A stretch of DNA of 64,000 nt from Taxillus chinensis. Its lineage: Eukaryota; Streptophyta; Magnoliopsida; Santalales; Loranthaceae. Shown here in pieces: positions 46,979 to 60,263 of the stretch; positions within the stretch are counted from its first letter, which is position 1; every line of letters starts with the position of its first letter. The stretch covers positions 54,433,579 to 54,497,578 of the forward strand of contig CM042088.1 in NCBI GenBank assembly GCA_023512835.1, written 5' to 3'. Below the pieces are notes generated by a model. That model made no database searches. It was not told the DNA's origin and saw nothing but the letters and a program-made list of their open reading frames with translations. The position numbers were made by a program, and so were the translations under genes.

Positions 46979-48616
46979 GGTGTAATATCCTACACCTGGA
47001 ATAAACGAAAAGATAACTTATATATGGTTTGAGGATATCTTTTTGGTAGTTGCGAGGCTGTGGTATTTTTGGTAATATCTAGTGGTGATTTAAAGGGTAG
47101 ATTAGTCAATCTTATAATTTGGGGATTTAATAAGTTTTTATTAAATGAAAATTCGGGATTTACCTTAATTAAGGGTGTTTCGGTATTTTAAGGACTTAGG
47201 AATTCTAATGGAAATCAAAAACTAAGTTTAAAGAAATTACTTGTTGGGCAAGAAATTAGTGTTTTGATGCGATTAGAAGTTTTTTAAGATGTGGAAAGAA
47301 GCTCTATAAAAAGGGGAGGTCATCCTAGGAGTTTGGTTGTTGTTTCTTTGTCTTAGAAAGCTCTATCCGTTCTAGTAGGCAAAGAAGGATATTGGAGAAA
47401 GGTTGAAGCTTGAAGGCGATTCTAAGTTTCGGCGAGTTAGTCTGACTTCTGAAATATTCGAGGTAGATAATTCTACCTTTTCTTATCTTTGTAGAGATTG
47501 AATGACAAATAGGGTTGACTTGATTAAGGATATAACTTAGAATGAACAAGATTGCATGTAACTTAAATAGGGCTTAAAGCTATGACATTAATCAGAACAA
47601 TTTTGTTGGGGCTTAGTAACTCGTTATCTGTATAAGAGAAATCAATTGGTAGAATGTCTTGAGGCTTAAAAATCCTACCTTTAGGCTTAGGGATTAAGTT
47701 AAGGTTTGCGAAGTTGATCATAGTTTATCGCGCGAAGTAAGCGACATATCAATCGTACATAAGTAGGTCAGCGAATTAAACAACGACCACATGGAATAGG
47801 GCATTTGGAGTGCATGTATCGACATGCACATAGCAAAAACTGGGTACAAGGCAAGAGGACGTGCAAGGTGTGCATGTGGCGGTGCACGTAGCGCTGCACG
47901 TGGCGATGGATATGATGTGTCGCCACGTGCAACTTTTTTTTACCTTATTTTATTTTTATTATATTTTTAATGCATAGAGGGTTTAAATAACTACAAAATG
48001 GTATATTTTATAGGCCAATCAGAGTTCTATGAAAATATTTATGAATTTTCGAAGTTTGAAGCAAAACTGGGAAAACAGCTCTGCACGTGGTGATGCACGT
48101 GGCGATTTCTATATTTATTTGTCTTGTTCCAGCGCAACTATCGGTCCTTCTTCATGTTTATATCAACATAATCGTGTTGTGCCTATATTTATTTGTTATT
48201 ATTATTATTATTGTACATATTAGGAATGACCAATATTCAAAATGAAGGGCCTGACTGTTGGCACAAAATGTACTTCTACATTAAATTTGATTATTAAAAA
48301 TAAATAAATAAATTTGACGGGCTTGCCTGGCCCATATACGGGCCAGGCTAGGTCATTTTATCGTAAAAAGTGCAAGCCTATATGGACTAGCTCGTTTAAA
48401 CCCGCTTCACAACACCAGCTCGTTTTATACCCCTACAATTAATTTGTTTATCTAAAAAGTCACTCCAACCATAAACATATGTAAAATGCATATTTTAAAT
48501 ATTTTAATATGATATTGAATTTTTTGTCAACATGTAATAAATATGGCAATAATGGGTATATTTAATAGTTTTTAGATTTTGCATTCATGGCAAATGTGCC
48601 TATAGGTTTCTTCGTC
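46979..48616. repeat. Probable LTR-like remnant, right limit unclear
   Basis: TGTAATATCCTACACC at 46980 resembles gypsy LTR starts and abruptly ends the tandem array. A GTGCACGTGGCG-type short repeat occupies about 47855-47935 and recurs near 48085-48105. No coding region. Confidence 0.4.
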
Positions 48617-49634
48617 TGAAAAGAGCGTTTGTCGCACACGCACTCCAAATAAAATTTAAACTAAGTATAGCTAGTGGCTTAACCTAGATCGTTCTCTACC
48701 GGAGGACTTATAAAATTCAATTCAATCTATTTAATTACCTGTTTAATAAAAACTAATGAAAAAGAATAAATATCAAATTTGGGGGATTTTTGATTGAATG
48801 AAAACTAATTAAAGCAAAGAATTTTAACTAAGAAAATCAATAACTGAGAAAATCAATTAATTAAATATGTAACCGGTTTAACTTCACACCTGAATGCTAT
48901 TTATCACTATCCCAAAAGATTAATTAGATAAATTATGACCCCATAATTCAAATGCATCAAAATACCATGAATACAATCAAATTATGAATTTATTCTAACC
49001 AGAATAATTATGAATCAATTCTCGAAAGACTGCCCATTCCCTACGAAACAAATCTTCCCACTCAAATAGAATAATAACGCACAATGAATTGCTAAATTAA
49101 CACTCAACCGAGATATTAAATTAACAAATCACAGAGTTGAGAATTAAATCATAGCACATAAAATATCAAATTAAATATTAAAATATGGATTCAAAACAAA
49201 CATCCAAAGTGTTGCGTTAAACCGATCACAAAATACTTACCCCTCCATGGGTTGAAAAATCACAAATCTATTTGGAAAAATCAACACGACAGAATTAGGA
49301 AAAATAGATTGCAAACAATTAAATGTTCAGTCTTGAACTCGATCTGAATCTTCAATGTGTTGCACTATCTCTTTTCAATTCTCTCCTTGCTTCGTTGGGT
49401 CTTCTCTCCTTACGTCGCTCGCATGGTGGAGAGATGATGGAATGGTGCGACGTGATTGGAGAGCTGTGGCGTATTGAAGAGATTTGGTGCGTGATGGCGT
49501 CGGGAAGTTGCTGGGCGAAGACGGCGTTGGGCGAGATGGGTGCTGTGCTGGGTGATTCGACAGATGGAGGCGGTGCTTTGCGTTGGAGAGACCGTGAATG
49601 AAGAGATAGCATGCCGCGTGATGATGTTGCGTGG

Positions 49635-49672
<38 letters not shown>

Positions 49673-50237
49673 CACAGTTAAATCCATGCAATCCTTTTTA
49701 ATTCACACGTACACTTTTCTTCTTTCCTTTTTAATTCTAATGGGCTCCACTCTTTCCAATTTGTTCTCTCACGTAGCATGCAACCATTTAACCAATGCTT
49801 TCCTTTTTTTTCTCCCCTGCACACAAAAAAGCAATTTGACATTAATTAATTAAAAGGCTCCACAATTCTTTGATTAATTACACCACCAATTCCATATAAC
49901 AAGGCACGCCTCTCTCATTCTCTTTCCATTCAAATGTCAATTTGGAAATAAATTCTTCCCCCATTTAATACTAACAATTAATTAACACTCATAATTCAAT
50001 TAACCAAAATATCACTTAGTAAAATTACTAATTAAGCCCAAAGAAATAATATTAAAATTAGAATAAATAATTAAACATTAAAAACCACCAAAATTAATAT
50101 TAAATCTATAAAAATAAATAAAACAATAAATAATTGAAATTGGAGGAAACTATTATAAAAATACATTAATTCAATAAAATATTCAATTAAAGCCCATAAA
50201 TTATATGCAAATTTAATGACAAATTACGTAGTTATCA
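48617..50237 (-). repeat. 3' LTR of the Athila element
   Basis: 1621 bp, TGAAAAGAGCG through GTAGTTATCA, with a TA run at about 49638-49670. It aligns with 58611-60258 and the solo LTR at 25810. Confidence 0.94.
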
Positions 50238-50250
50238 AATTCCCCTACAC
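50238..50250 (-). other. Polypurine tract of the Athila element
   Basis: The minus strand reads GTGTAGGGGAATT directly before the 3' LTR, as expected for plus-strand priming. Confidence 0.75.
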
Positions 50251-51643
50251 TTGAACTTTGGTCGTCCTCGAACAAATACTAAAATTAAGCACCAAACAAA
50301 GATTATCTAATCATGCAAATTCAAATATGCAAAGAGAACAGCTTCAATATCACGAATTAAGTTCTAGTATAGACGTGAGTGTGTGAAACTAAAAATTCAT
50401 CAACTTCTTTATTCGTTCAATCCATCTCTCCTTCATGACACTTAATTAATCCACACAAATATGCAATTATCAATCAGCTGACTACAATTAAGCATACTCA
50501 AAAGTTAACCATAGTCATTCCATACTCCAAATATCATGCCATCATTCATACACATACTTGAAGTAAAACAAATGGGTAAAGATTACTGGAGCTAAACAAG
50601 ATATATGCACTGGATTGGTGCCAATCACTTTTTAATTTTTATTTTTTTCACTTTTTGTTTAAAATAGGCAGCCAAACTTACTTAATAATAACTATCTATA
50701 CCACCCATGTAGCGGAACCCATCCGGCAGCTCCCAGATTATGGCGGATCTTAGGGTACCAGGTTTAAAAGCCCTTCAGGATAAGTGCCGAGTGATATAGC
50801 ATACTCCGCAAGTCGGCTAACCTTTTTCAATAACGCTCTTCTTTTAATTAATAACCTTACAAGGTTGCATTTAATGCTCTCCCTTGATGGATTATTCACT
50901 CTCTTTTTTTTAAATATCTCACTTTTACATCCACAAGCTTAGCTCATATAAAACCCAAATGCAAGAAAAACTCAAGTATTGGCATGAATAAAATGTAATG
51001 ATATAAACAGTATTTCACAACTCATTGAATTAAAGTCCAAGCATAACTCAAAAATAGCTAAAATCATGATTCTCACATGCTTGCACTTCCCAATTAAGGC
51101 ATAAAAGTCAAGATGAATTAATCAAATATTAAAGCATCAAAATTTTAGTTGTGCAAGATATGTATCCATACTAGACAACTTAACTCTAACTATTCAAGAT
51201 TCCCAGTCATTATTCAAATATTGCACAATCAAATAAACTCAAATGAAACTAATCATAGTGCTCAAAGATTCACAAGAAATTCAAATGTTAATCAAGTTCA
51301 AGATTAAAAACATGCATCCTATAAAGAATAAATAAATAAATAAATAAAGCACACAAAAAACGAAAGAAAATCTTTTTGTTTTTTTTGATGAATTTAAAAA
51401 TAAATAAACAAATATGCTAAGGAAAACACAATAATAATAAAATAAATGAATAAAAAAAACTAAGGAAAAACACACACAACAAAAAAATGTTAAACTAAAC
51501 TAAACTATGTGTGTTCCCTCCCCCACACTTAAATGTTGCATTGTCCTCAATGTAACTCAAAAATAAAAGCTATGAACATGAAATGCAAATCTAAAAATGA
51601 ATAACGAACAATAAATGAGAAGGAAAGAAACAACCTGATGGGC
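50251..51643 (-). other. Non-coding 3' internal region of the Athila element
   Basis: Related Athila elements often carry an env-like gene here. No ORF with signal peptide or membrane segment is supported, only AT-rich sequence with scattered short ORFs. The env-like gene has been lost or was never present. Confidence 0.6.
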
Positions 51644-54600
51644 TCAAAGAATGATAGGGTCGTACAGTTGGATAGAATCCAACGCAGGTAGAGGATTACC
51701 CCCATAGAAGTGCTTGAGCCGATGTCCGTTGACCGTGAAGTTATGTCCTGATTCTTCCTGAATGATCTCCACTGTACCATATGGAAAGACACGAACTACA
51801 GTATAGGGGCCAGTCCATCTCGTCCTCAGCTTACCAGGCATAAGCTTCAATCTCGAAGTATAAAGAAGAACACGCTCGCCTTCTTCGAACTCCCTCTTGT
51901 GAATTATCTTGTCATGGGCAGCCTTGGACTTCTCCTTGTAGAGCCTTGCATTATCATAAGAATCCAAACAAAGCTCCTCAAGCTCCTGAAGTTGAAGTTT
52001 CCTGTGCTCCCCTGCTTGGGCTAGGTCCAGATTGCAAGCTTTGACCGCCCAGTATGCTCTATGCTCCACCTCCACAGGAAGATGACAAGACTTCCCATAA
52101 ACTAATCGAAATGGGGACATGCCAATGGGAGACTTGTATGTTGTTCGATAGGCCCAAAGTGCATCATTAAGGCGCTGGCTCCAATCCTTCCTATTAGGTT
52201 GAACAGTCTTCTCCAAGATTTGCTTCAACTCCCGATTGGACACCTCTGCTTGGCCATTGGTTTGGGGATGGTATGGTGTCGATGTCTTGTGTGTCACCCC
52301 ATACTTCTGAAGTAGTGCTCGAAAGTGCCTGTTGCAAAAGTAAGTCCTTTGATCGCTAATGATAGCTTTAGGAATGCCAAACCTACAAAAGATGTTAGTT
52401 TTCACAAAATCCACAACAACTTTTGAATCGTCAGTCCTCGTGGCTTTCGCCTCCACCCACTTACTCACATAATCCACAGCAACTAAAATATACAAATAAC
52501 CAAAAGAACTAGGAAAAGGACCCATGAAATCAATACCCCAAACATCAAAAAGTTCACAAAATATCATAGGCTGTTGAGGCATCTCATGCTTCCTAGATAT
52601 ATTACCAGTATGTTGGCAACGATCACATGCTTTACAAAACTCATAAGCATCATGAAACAAAGTGGGCCAATACATACCAGAGTCCAATACCTTCCTAGCT
52701 GTGCATTGTGAACCAAAGTGTTCTCCACAAGCAAGTGTGTGGCAGAATTTCAAAATAGATGGGATCTCATGGCTGGGGACACATCGTCGAATAATCTGAT
52801 CACTGCCAATCCGCCAAAGATAGGGATCGTCCCAAAAATAGTGCCGCGCTTCACTCTTTAACTTCGCTACTTGGTGCTTCCTATAATGATCAGGAATTTT
52901 AGAAGCCACCAAGTAGTTCACCAAATCAGCATACCATGGGAGGGTAGAAGACAATGCATATAGGTGCTCATCTGGAAAGGTGTCTCTCAACCCCAAGGAA
53001 GTGATGTCCTCTGAAAGGTAGGAAAGTCGGCTCATGTGATCGGCAACTAGATTTTCAGACCCCTTCTTATCTTTGATCTCTATGTCGAACTCTTGAAGAA
53101 GCAATATCCATCGAATAAGTCGTGGCTTGACATCTGGCTTCCTCAATAGGTACCTCAGGGCTGCATGATCAGAAAAGACAACCACTTTCGATCCTAAGAG
53201 ATAGGAACGAAATTTGTCTAATGCAAAGATGACTGCAAGGAACTCCTTCTCAGTAGTGGTGTAGTGGCACTGAGCTGCATCTAAGGTTCTCGAGGCATAG
53301 GCAATGACCTGTGGAACTCCATCCACTCTCTGTGAAAGAACAGCTCCTACAGCAAAATTGGAAGCATCACACATAAGCTCAAATGGATGGTCCCACTTTG
53401 GTGGTTGAATGATCGGCGGGGTGGTCAGCTGCTTCTTTAACTCATCAAAAGCTAACCTGCAAGAATCATCAAAAACAAAAGATTTCTCTTTCTGCAACAA
53501 TTACGACAATGGGTATGCAATCTTGCTGAAGTCCCTGATGAAGCGCCTGTAAAAACCTGCATGTCCTAGGAAAGAACGAACATCTCAAACACAAGTAGGA
53601 TAGGGTAAAGATGTAATAAGATCAATTTTGAATTTATCTACCTCTATACCATGCTTGGAAATTACATGTCCTAGAACTATGCTTTTTCAACCATAAAATG
53701 ACATTTTTCAAAATTAAGCACAAGGTTTTTATCAATGCAATGACGCAAAACATTACCTAGGCTAGAGAGACATTCATCAAATGAGGAGCCATAAACAGTA
53801 AAATCATCCAAAAATACTTCCATGCAATTCTCAAGAAAATCAGAAAATATACTCATCATGCATCTTTGGAAAGTACCAGGAGCATTACAAAGATCGAATG
53901 ACATCCTTCTATATGCAAAAGTACCAAATGGGCAAGTGAATGTAGTCTTCTCTTGGTCCTCTGGAGCAATGGGAACCTGAAAATAGCCAGAAAAACCATC
54001 CAAGAAGCAATAATGTGTCCTACCTGCCAGTCTCTCTAACATTTGGTCAATGAAAGGGAGTGGGAAGTGGTCCTTGCGAGTGACACCATTAAGTCTCCTA
54101 TAATCAATGCATACTCGCCAGCTATTCTGGACTCGCATAGGAACCAATTCCTCCCTCTCATTTTTCACCACAGTGAACCTAGTCTTTTTGGGTACCACTT
54201 GGACGGGACTAACCCACTGAGAATCAGAGGTAGAAAAATTATTTGCAGCTGCAAATAATTTTTCTACCTCTTTCTTAACAACTTCTAGCAAAGTGGGGTT
54301 TAGCCTCTTTTGGGGCTGCCTCACTGGTTTAGCACCATCTTCTAAGAAAATTCTATGCATGCAAGTGGATGGGCTAAGTCCAAGAATATCAGCTAATGTT
54401 CAACCTATTGCCTTAATATTGTCCCTCAAGAGAGCCAGCAGTTTAGTCTCTTGGTCTGGTAGGAGATTACTAGCAATGATAACAGGCAATCTATCTCCAT
54501 TCATCAAATATGCATATTTCAAATTATTAGGCAAAGGTTTCAACTCAAGTGTAGGTGGGTGTTGTATGGAAGGAATCATGCTAGGTGTAGACATTTGTGC

Positions 54601-55636
54601 ACAAGAAGAAATAGAGTGAACATGTGCAACATTATTAAAAAACAAAACATTCAATCCATTAACATAATCCACATTATCATCAAAATCATTCACATCACTG
54701 AAATTAAGGTCAGAATCAATCTCATATAGTGGTTCAGTGTGTGAGAGGAATAAGACACTATGCTTAGAGGGATGCTTCATGGAGTCTAAAAATATTAAAT
54801 TTAATAATTTCATCACCAAACTCCATAGAAAGCGTACCTTGGTAAACATCAATGATGGTTTTGGCAGTTTTGAGGAATGGCCTGCCAAGAATGATAGGGG
54901 CATGAGAGTTCGCCAAGTCCTCCTCCATGTTGAGGACATAGAAATCAGCGGGAAAGATGGCATCTCTCACTCTAACTAGAACATCCTCAAGAACGCCTAC
55001 TGGTCCAACTGTGGATCTATTAGCCAATTGGACTACCACCTGTGTTGGCTTAAGCTCCCCAATGTGAAGAGAGGAGTAGACAGAATATGGCATGACATTG
55101 ATAGAGGCGCCCAAGTCACACAAAGCATCAGCAAAGTGAAGTGTCCCAATGGTACATGGAATAGTGAAAGTGCCAGGGTCTTCACACTTCGGAGGCATGG
55201 GAGGAGAATGTGTGATGAGTGCTGAGACTATTCTCCCAAGGTTGACTCTTTCAACTCCCTTTAGGTTTCTTCTTCTGTTGATACATAATTCCTTCAAGAA
55301 TTTAGCAAATCGAGGAATTTGCTTGATAGCCTCCAAGAGTGGAATGTTGATCTCTACCCTTTTAAATATATCCAGAACCTCCTGCTGAATTGCCTCATCT
55401 GTCATCTTCTTGTTTTGAATAGCCTTATATGGGAATGGAAGAGGTTTAGAGGTGGTCTCCTTCTCCTTCTTCAGCTCTTTTTCCTTGATCTCTGGTTCCT
55501 CAGTAGTTGAGGTAGGGGGTGGCCCCTTGGCTAGTGGTGCAAATCCTGGTGGAGTAGATGAAACCTGTGGATCTCTAGTTTGCTTGCCACTCCTCAAAGT
55601 GAGAGAACTAACATTCCCCTTAGGATTGGGAGTAGT
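51644..55636 (-). pseudogene. Athila pol: protease, RT, RNase H, integrase, broken
   Basis: The protease region (55645-54764) shows CDLGASINVMPYS as its active-site segment. Reverse transcriptase (about 54360-53677) has WRVCIDYRRLN and FLDDF at the catalytic site. RNase H (from 53500) has [11 protein letters not shown]. Integrase has an HHCC-type finger (ACDRCQ), the DDE-type core (WGIDFMGPF, then IISDQ) and [15 protein letters not shown], ending at 51644. Breaks are a frameshift near 54780, an in-frame stop at about 54400, and a stop or frameshift at 53677-53500. The 618-codon RNase H-integrase frame is still open. It cannot make a full polyprotein. Confidence 0.9.
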
Positions 55637-56958
55637 TGTTAGCAATTCCGCAAGCGTACGGATCGTTACAAGTAATAAAGTGGACTCAAAGTCCGGATGT
55701 CGAACCCACAGGGAAAGTGATCAAGTAAAAAGCTCATTTTGTAAATCCATGATGTATCTAAAGTTGGTTTTGTATCATTAGCAATTTGAATGTTGTAATT
55801 TAATTAAACAAAGCAATGTAAATGTTCTTATGGGAGAAAATAGGGATTTGGATGTCAATCAATGTAATTAATTGATTTCTTGTTCTTAAGGCATATTAAT
55901 TCAAACTTCCCCTTTTTGTTTAAAACCCAACACCTTTGCATGTACTAGCCTCTTTCGAGTGATCTAGCCGTGTGTATACCCTAGCTTGGGGAACGGGCAA
56001 CCCATTATGTGCTTAAGTTGTTTGAGTGTAGATTGGCATCACACCAACCCTAACTAGGTTACAAGCAAGATTACTGGCTTTCGCAAATTATAATCTTAGC
56101 AAGTCAAGTCTCTTAACTATCCGGTTATCAATGTCTTCTTTCGATCCATAATTGATTAACCTTATACAAGATTTAAGGTGGCCGAACTTAAATCTCACAT
56201 GCTAACTCAAAAGACTTGATAAACATAACAGGGAATTTCAAATTAACTAACCAAAAGAAAAGGAATTAAAATCTTACATCAAATCCATCCTCCTCCCATG
56301 GAGGTTTAAGCTACCATAGCAAATAAGAAAACCATTGTTCTTACTATGAGAACCCAATACATTTCTCTCCTCTCTCCCAGAATGAACCATCCCCAAATTA
56401 CAAGAAAAATCCCTTTTTGTCTTACAATTCTGTGCATAACCGCATCCCCTAACTGTTAGAACTATTCCCTCCATTAATTCAAACTCGTTTCCCTCTCAAA
56501 AAAAGTTGAATGAGCATCGTCAGATCCTTTAATAAAGGATTACAGGCTGTACACGTGGCATCTATGAGGATTCGTTGATCAGCAGAATACATTGTGTAAA
56601 AACTGCCCGCGGTCAATTCATTTGGTCAACTCAATTTCAAATGACCGTTTCAAATGATCAAGCTCTCGGGAGCTTCTGGTCAACTCAATTGGTCCCGTCA
56701 TTTCTTTTTGGTCATTTCAAATTTGAAATGACCGCGGTGCAGATTGTCCCTTGCTCCTTCATTCTTTCTTTGGACTTTGTACTTGGCCTGTTTTCCATTC
56801 AAAGACAACAAAAACACCACAAAAGGATCTACTAATGCTATGTTAGGGGGTTAGTTCATTAATCATTCAAATTCATCAAAATGAAGTTAAAGATGTGATC
56901 TTTAATCATGAAATCCCCTTCATTTGACACTAAAATGTGTTAGAAAAACCCCCTAACA
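55637..56958 (-). mobile_element. Solo LTR (or LTR-only element) inserted in Athila gag-pol
   Basis: 1322 bp with TGTTAG and CTAACA ends and a perfect 5-bp duplication GTAGT (55632-55636 and 56959-56963). The plus-strand start holds GCAAGCGTACGGATCG and CGAACCCACAGGGAA, sequences common in plant LTRs. No ORF with domains. Removing it and one duplication would rejoin the gag-pol coding sequence, so it inserted after the Athila copy. Confidence 0.87.
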
Positions 56959-56963
56959 GTAGT

Positions 56964-58301
56964 CTGAGAGGGAAGTGTGTTCTGCTGATGACTAGTGATC
57001 TCATGTACAGCAGTGGCCATCTGACTTATTTGCATCTTGAGTTTCTTCAACTCATTTTGTTGGTTGAGCACAATCTGCTGAAGGAGATTAAAGTTATCTA
57101 GTTCTGCCTTTTGTTGAGGATGAGCTTGCTGTTGACCATTCGATGTTGGCCCCTCAGGCCTCTTCTGAAAATTCTGAGGATATGGATGTCTCTGAGGTTG
57201 CCCTGTCCCATAGCGAAGATTGGGATGATCTCTCCACCCTGGATTATATGTCTGTGAGAATGGATCATATTTCTGCTGAGGGGGACGCTGTTGCTGCTGC
57301 TCATATGGGCGACCTGGAAAGATGCCATTGCACTCTTCTGTTTCCTGGAGTTGTGGACATGCATCAATAGGGTGATTAGTGGCAGTGCAGATTCCACAAA
57401 CTTTTGCAGGACTAGCGAGGGCTGGTAAGGCTAAGGCCATCTGCCTTATCATAGTAGAGATCTTATCAAGCTTGTGCGCCTCAAGGCTAGGCTGTGTGTT
57501 GGGGCTCACATGGTGGACTCCTCGCTGTGTAGGCAATGCTCGATCTCCAAATTGTTGCGTATTCTGTGCCATTTTGTCAATGAGAGCTCTTGCATCCATT
57601 GGTGTTTTATCAACTAGGGCTCCTCCTGCAGCTGCATCCACCATGCTCCTCTCCATAGATGTAAGACCCTCGTAGAAGTGCTAGATGAGGAGTTGGTCGC
57701 TAATTTGGTGATGTGGACAACTAGCAACCAACTTCTTGAAGCACTCCCAATACTCATACATCGTCTCGCTATGTCCCTGTTTGATGCCTGAGATCTCCTT
57801 CCGGATTGCTGTGGTCCTCGATGCTGGGAAGAATCGATTCAAGAACAATTTCTTCAACTCGTAACAACACGTGACATCTTCTGGTTGCAAGTAATACAAC
57901 CAGTCTTTTGCAGCTCCATCAAGTGAGAATGGAAAAGCTCTCAACTTGATCTGATCTTCTGGGACATTGCGGGGCTTCATGGTTGAGCAGACCACATTGA
58001 ACTCCTTAAGATGCTTGTATGGGTCTTCTCCAGATAGCCCATGAAACTTGGGAAGAAGATGTATAAGACCAGATCTGAGCTCGAAGTCAGTCTCCAAAGC
58101 TGGGTAGGCAATACACGTCGGTTGATAGTTGATGTCTGGTGCTGCCAACTCTCGGATGGTGCGGTTGTACTCTCCATTTGGCCCTGCCATTGTTGGCGAG
58201 GGGCTTTTTTCCTTTACTTGAGTATGTCGAAGATGAGTCCTCAAGTTCCGCTCAACTTCTGGATCCAAATCTAGTAGTTCCCCTGAAGTGGATCGTGTCA
58301 T
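56964..58301 (-). pseudogene. Athila Gag with internal stop
   Basis: Gag forms the virus-like particle. The frame starts MTRSTSGELLDLD. Typical Athila features are IRELAAPDINYQPTCIAYP, GLIHLLPKFHGLSGEDPYKH and LRAFPFSLDGAAKDWL, then a Gln/Pro-rich C-terminal part with CGICTATNHPIDACPQ as the zinc knuckle. TAG at 57681-57683 interrupts it after DQLLI. The 3' part runs into the inserted LTR. Confidence 0.9.
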
Positions 58302-58590
58302 AAAATTGCAAAAAAGGAAATTAAGAGGAACAGAAGAGAAAATAAAATAAAATAAAATAAAACCTGCAAAAAATAAAACTATGAGAAAAAAAAGAAATAA
58401 AACAAAACAAGAAACTTGTTAGAAAAGGAAACCTGCAAAAAAGGAAACTTTAAAAAAATGGAAACTTTTTTTTAATAAAATAAAATAAAATAAAATTAAA
58501 ATAAAAAGGAAACCTGCAAAAACAAAGACAAGAAACTACCGGGTAAGTCCGAACAAAATAATAAATAAATTAAAAACAAATTTAATGCCT

Positions 58591-58607
58591 CCCTGGCAAC
58601 GGCGCCA
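58591..58607 (-). other. Athila primer binding site, Asp-tRNA type
   Basis: The minus strand reads TGGCGCCGTTGCCAGGG three bases inside the 5' LTR, the motif typical of Athila elements. Confidence 0.9.
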
Positions 58608-58610
58608 ATT

Positions 58611-59629
58611 TGAAAAGAGCGTTTGTCGCACACGCACTCCAAATAAAATTTAAACTAAGTATAGCTAGTGGCTTAACCTAGATCGTTCTCTACCGGAGGA
58701 CTTATAAAATTCAATTCAATCTATTTAATTACCTGTTTAATAAAAACTAATGAAAAAGAATAAATATCAAATTTGGGGGATTTTTGATTGAATGAAAACT
58801 AATTAAAGCAAAGAATTTTAACTAAGAAAATTAATAACTGAGAAAATCAATTAATTAAATATGTAACCGGTTTAACTTCACACCTGAATGCTATTTATCA
58901 CTATCCCAAAAGATTAATTAGATAAATTATGACCCCATAATTCAAATGCATCAAAATACCATGAATACAATCAAATTATGAATTTATTCTAACCAGAATA
59001 ATTATGAATCAATTCTCGAAAGACTGCCCATTCCCTACGAAACAAATCTTCCCACTCAAATAGAATAATAACGCACAATAAATTGCTAAATTAACACTCA
59101 ACCGAGATATTAAATTAACAAATCACAGAGTTGAGAATTAAATCATAGAACATAAAATATCAAATTAAATATTAAAATATGGATTCAAAACAAACATCCA
59201 AAGTGTTGCGTTAAACCGATCACAAAATACTTACCCCTTCATGGGTTGAAAAATCACAAATCTGTTTGGAAAAATCAACACGACAGAATTAGGAAAAATA
59301 GATTGCAAACAATTAAATGTTCAGTCTTGAACTCGATCTGAATCTTCAATGTGTTGCACTATCTCTTTTCAATTCTCTCCTTGCTGCGTTGGGTCTTCTC
59401 TCCTTACGTCGCTCGCATGGTGGAGAGATGATGGAATGGTGCGGCGTGATTGGAGAGCTGTGGCGTATTGAAGAGATTTGGTGCGTGATGGCGTCGGGAA
59501 GTTGCTGGGCGAAGACGGCGTTGGGCGAGATGGGTGCTGTGCTGGGTGATTCGACGGATGGAGGCGGCGCTTTGCGTTGGAGAGACTGTGAATGAAAAGA
59601 TAGCATGCCGCGTGATGATGTTGCGTGGG

Positions 59630-59663
<34 letters not shown>

Positions 59664-60258
59664 TATATATTTTTTTTTTTTTTTTTTTTTAGGACACGAT
59701 TAAATCCATGCAATCCTTTTTAATTCACACATACACTTTTCTTCTTTCCTTTTTAATTCTAATGGGCTCCACTCTTTCCAATTTGTTCTCCCACGTAGCA
59801 TGCAACCATTTAACCAATGCTTTCCTTTTTTTTCCTCCCCTGCACACAAAAAAGCAATTTGATATTAATTAATTAAAGGCTCCACAATTCTTTGATTAAT
59901 TACACCACCAATTCCATAAAGCAAGGCACGCCTCTCTCATTCTCTTTTCATTCAAATGTCAATTTGGAAATAAATTCTTCCCCCATTTAATACTAACAAT
60001 TAATTAACACTCATAATTCAATTAACCAAAATATCACTTAGTAAAATTACCAATTAAGCCCAAAAAATAATATTAAAATTGGAATAAATAATTAAACATT
60101 AAAAACCACCAAAATTAATATTAAATCTATAAAAATAAATAAAACAATAAATAATTGAAATTGGAGGAAACTATTATAAAAATGCATTAATTCAATAAAA
60201 TATTCAATTAAAGCCCATAAATTATATGCAAATTTAATGACAAATTATGCAGTTATCA
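58611..60258 (-). repeat. 5' LTR of the Athila element
   Basis: 1648 bp, TGAAAAGAGCG through GCAGTTATCA. It is longer than its partner mainly through a TA/T-rich tract at about 59632-59690. Confidence 0.94.
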
Positions 60259-60263
60259 TCGTC

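Larger units (their letters stand above)
48617..60258 (-). mobile_element. Complete Athila-type Ty3/gypsy retrotransposon, minus orientation
   Basis: The 11.6-kb element has LTRs of 1621 and 1648 bp, TG-CA ends, and perfect TCGTC target duplications (48612-48616 and 60259-60263). Its primer site is complementary to an Asp-type tRNA, as usual in Athila. Gag, protease, RT, RNase H and integrase follow in order. The 1.4 kb between integrase and the 3' LTR holds no env-like ORF. By eye the LTRs differ at about 24 sites plus indels and the TA microsatellite, so the insertion is fairly young. Stops, frameshifts and an inserted LTR in gag-pol leave it non-autonomous. Confidence 0.95.

Noticed and set aside
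45410..47032. Repeated ORFs such as the 109-codon frame at 46052
   Set aside because: They follow the 311-bp tandem period and show frame-breaking changes between units.
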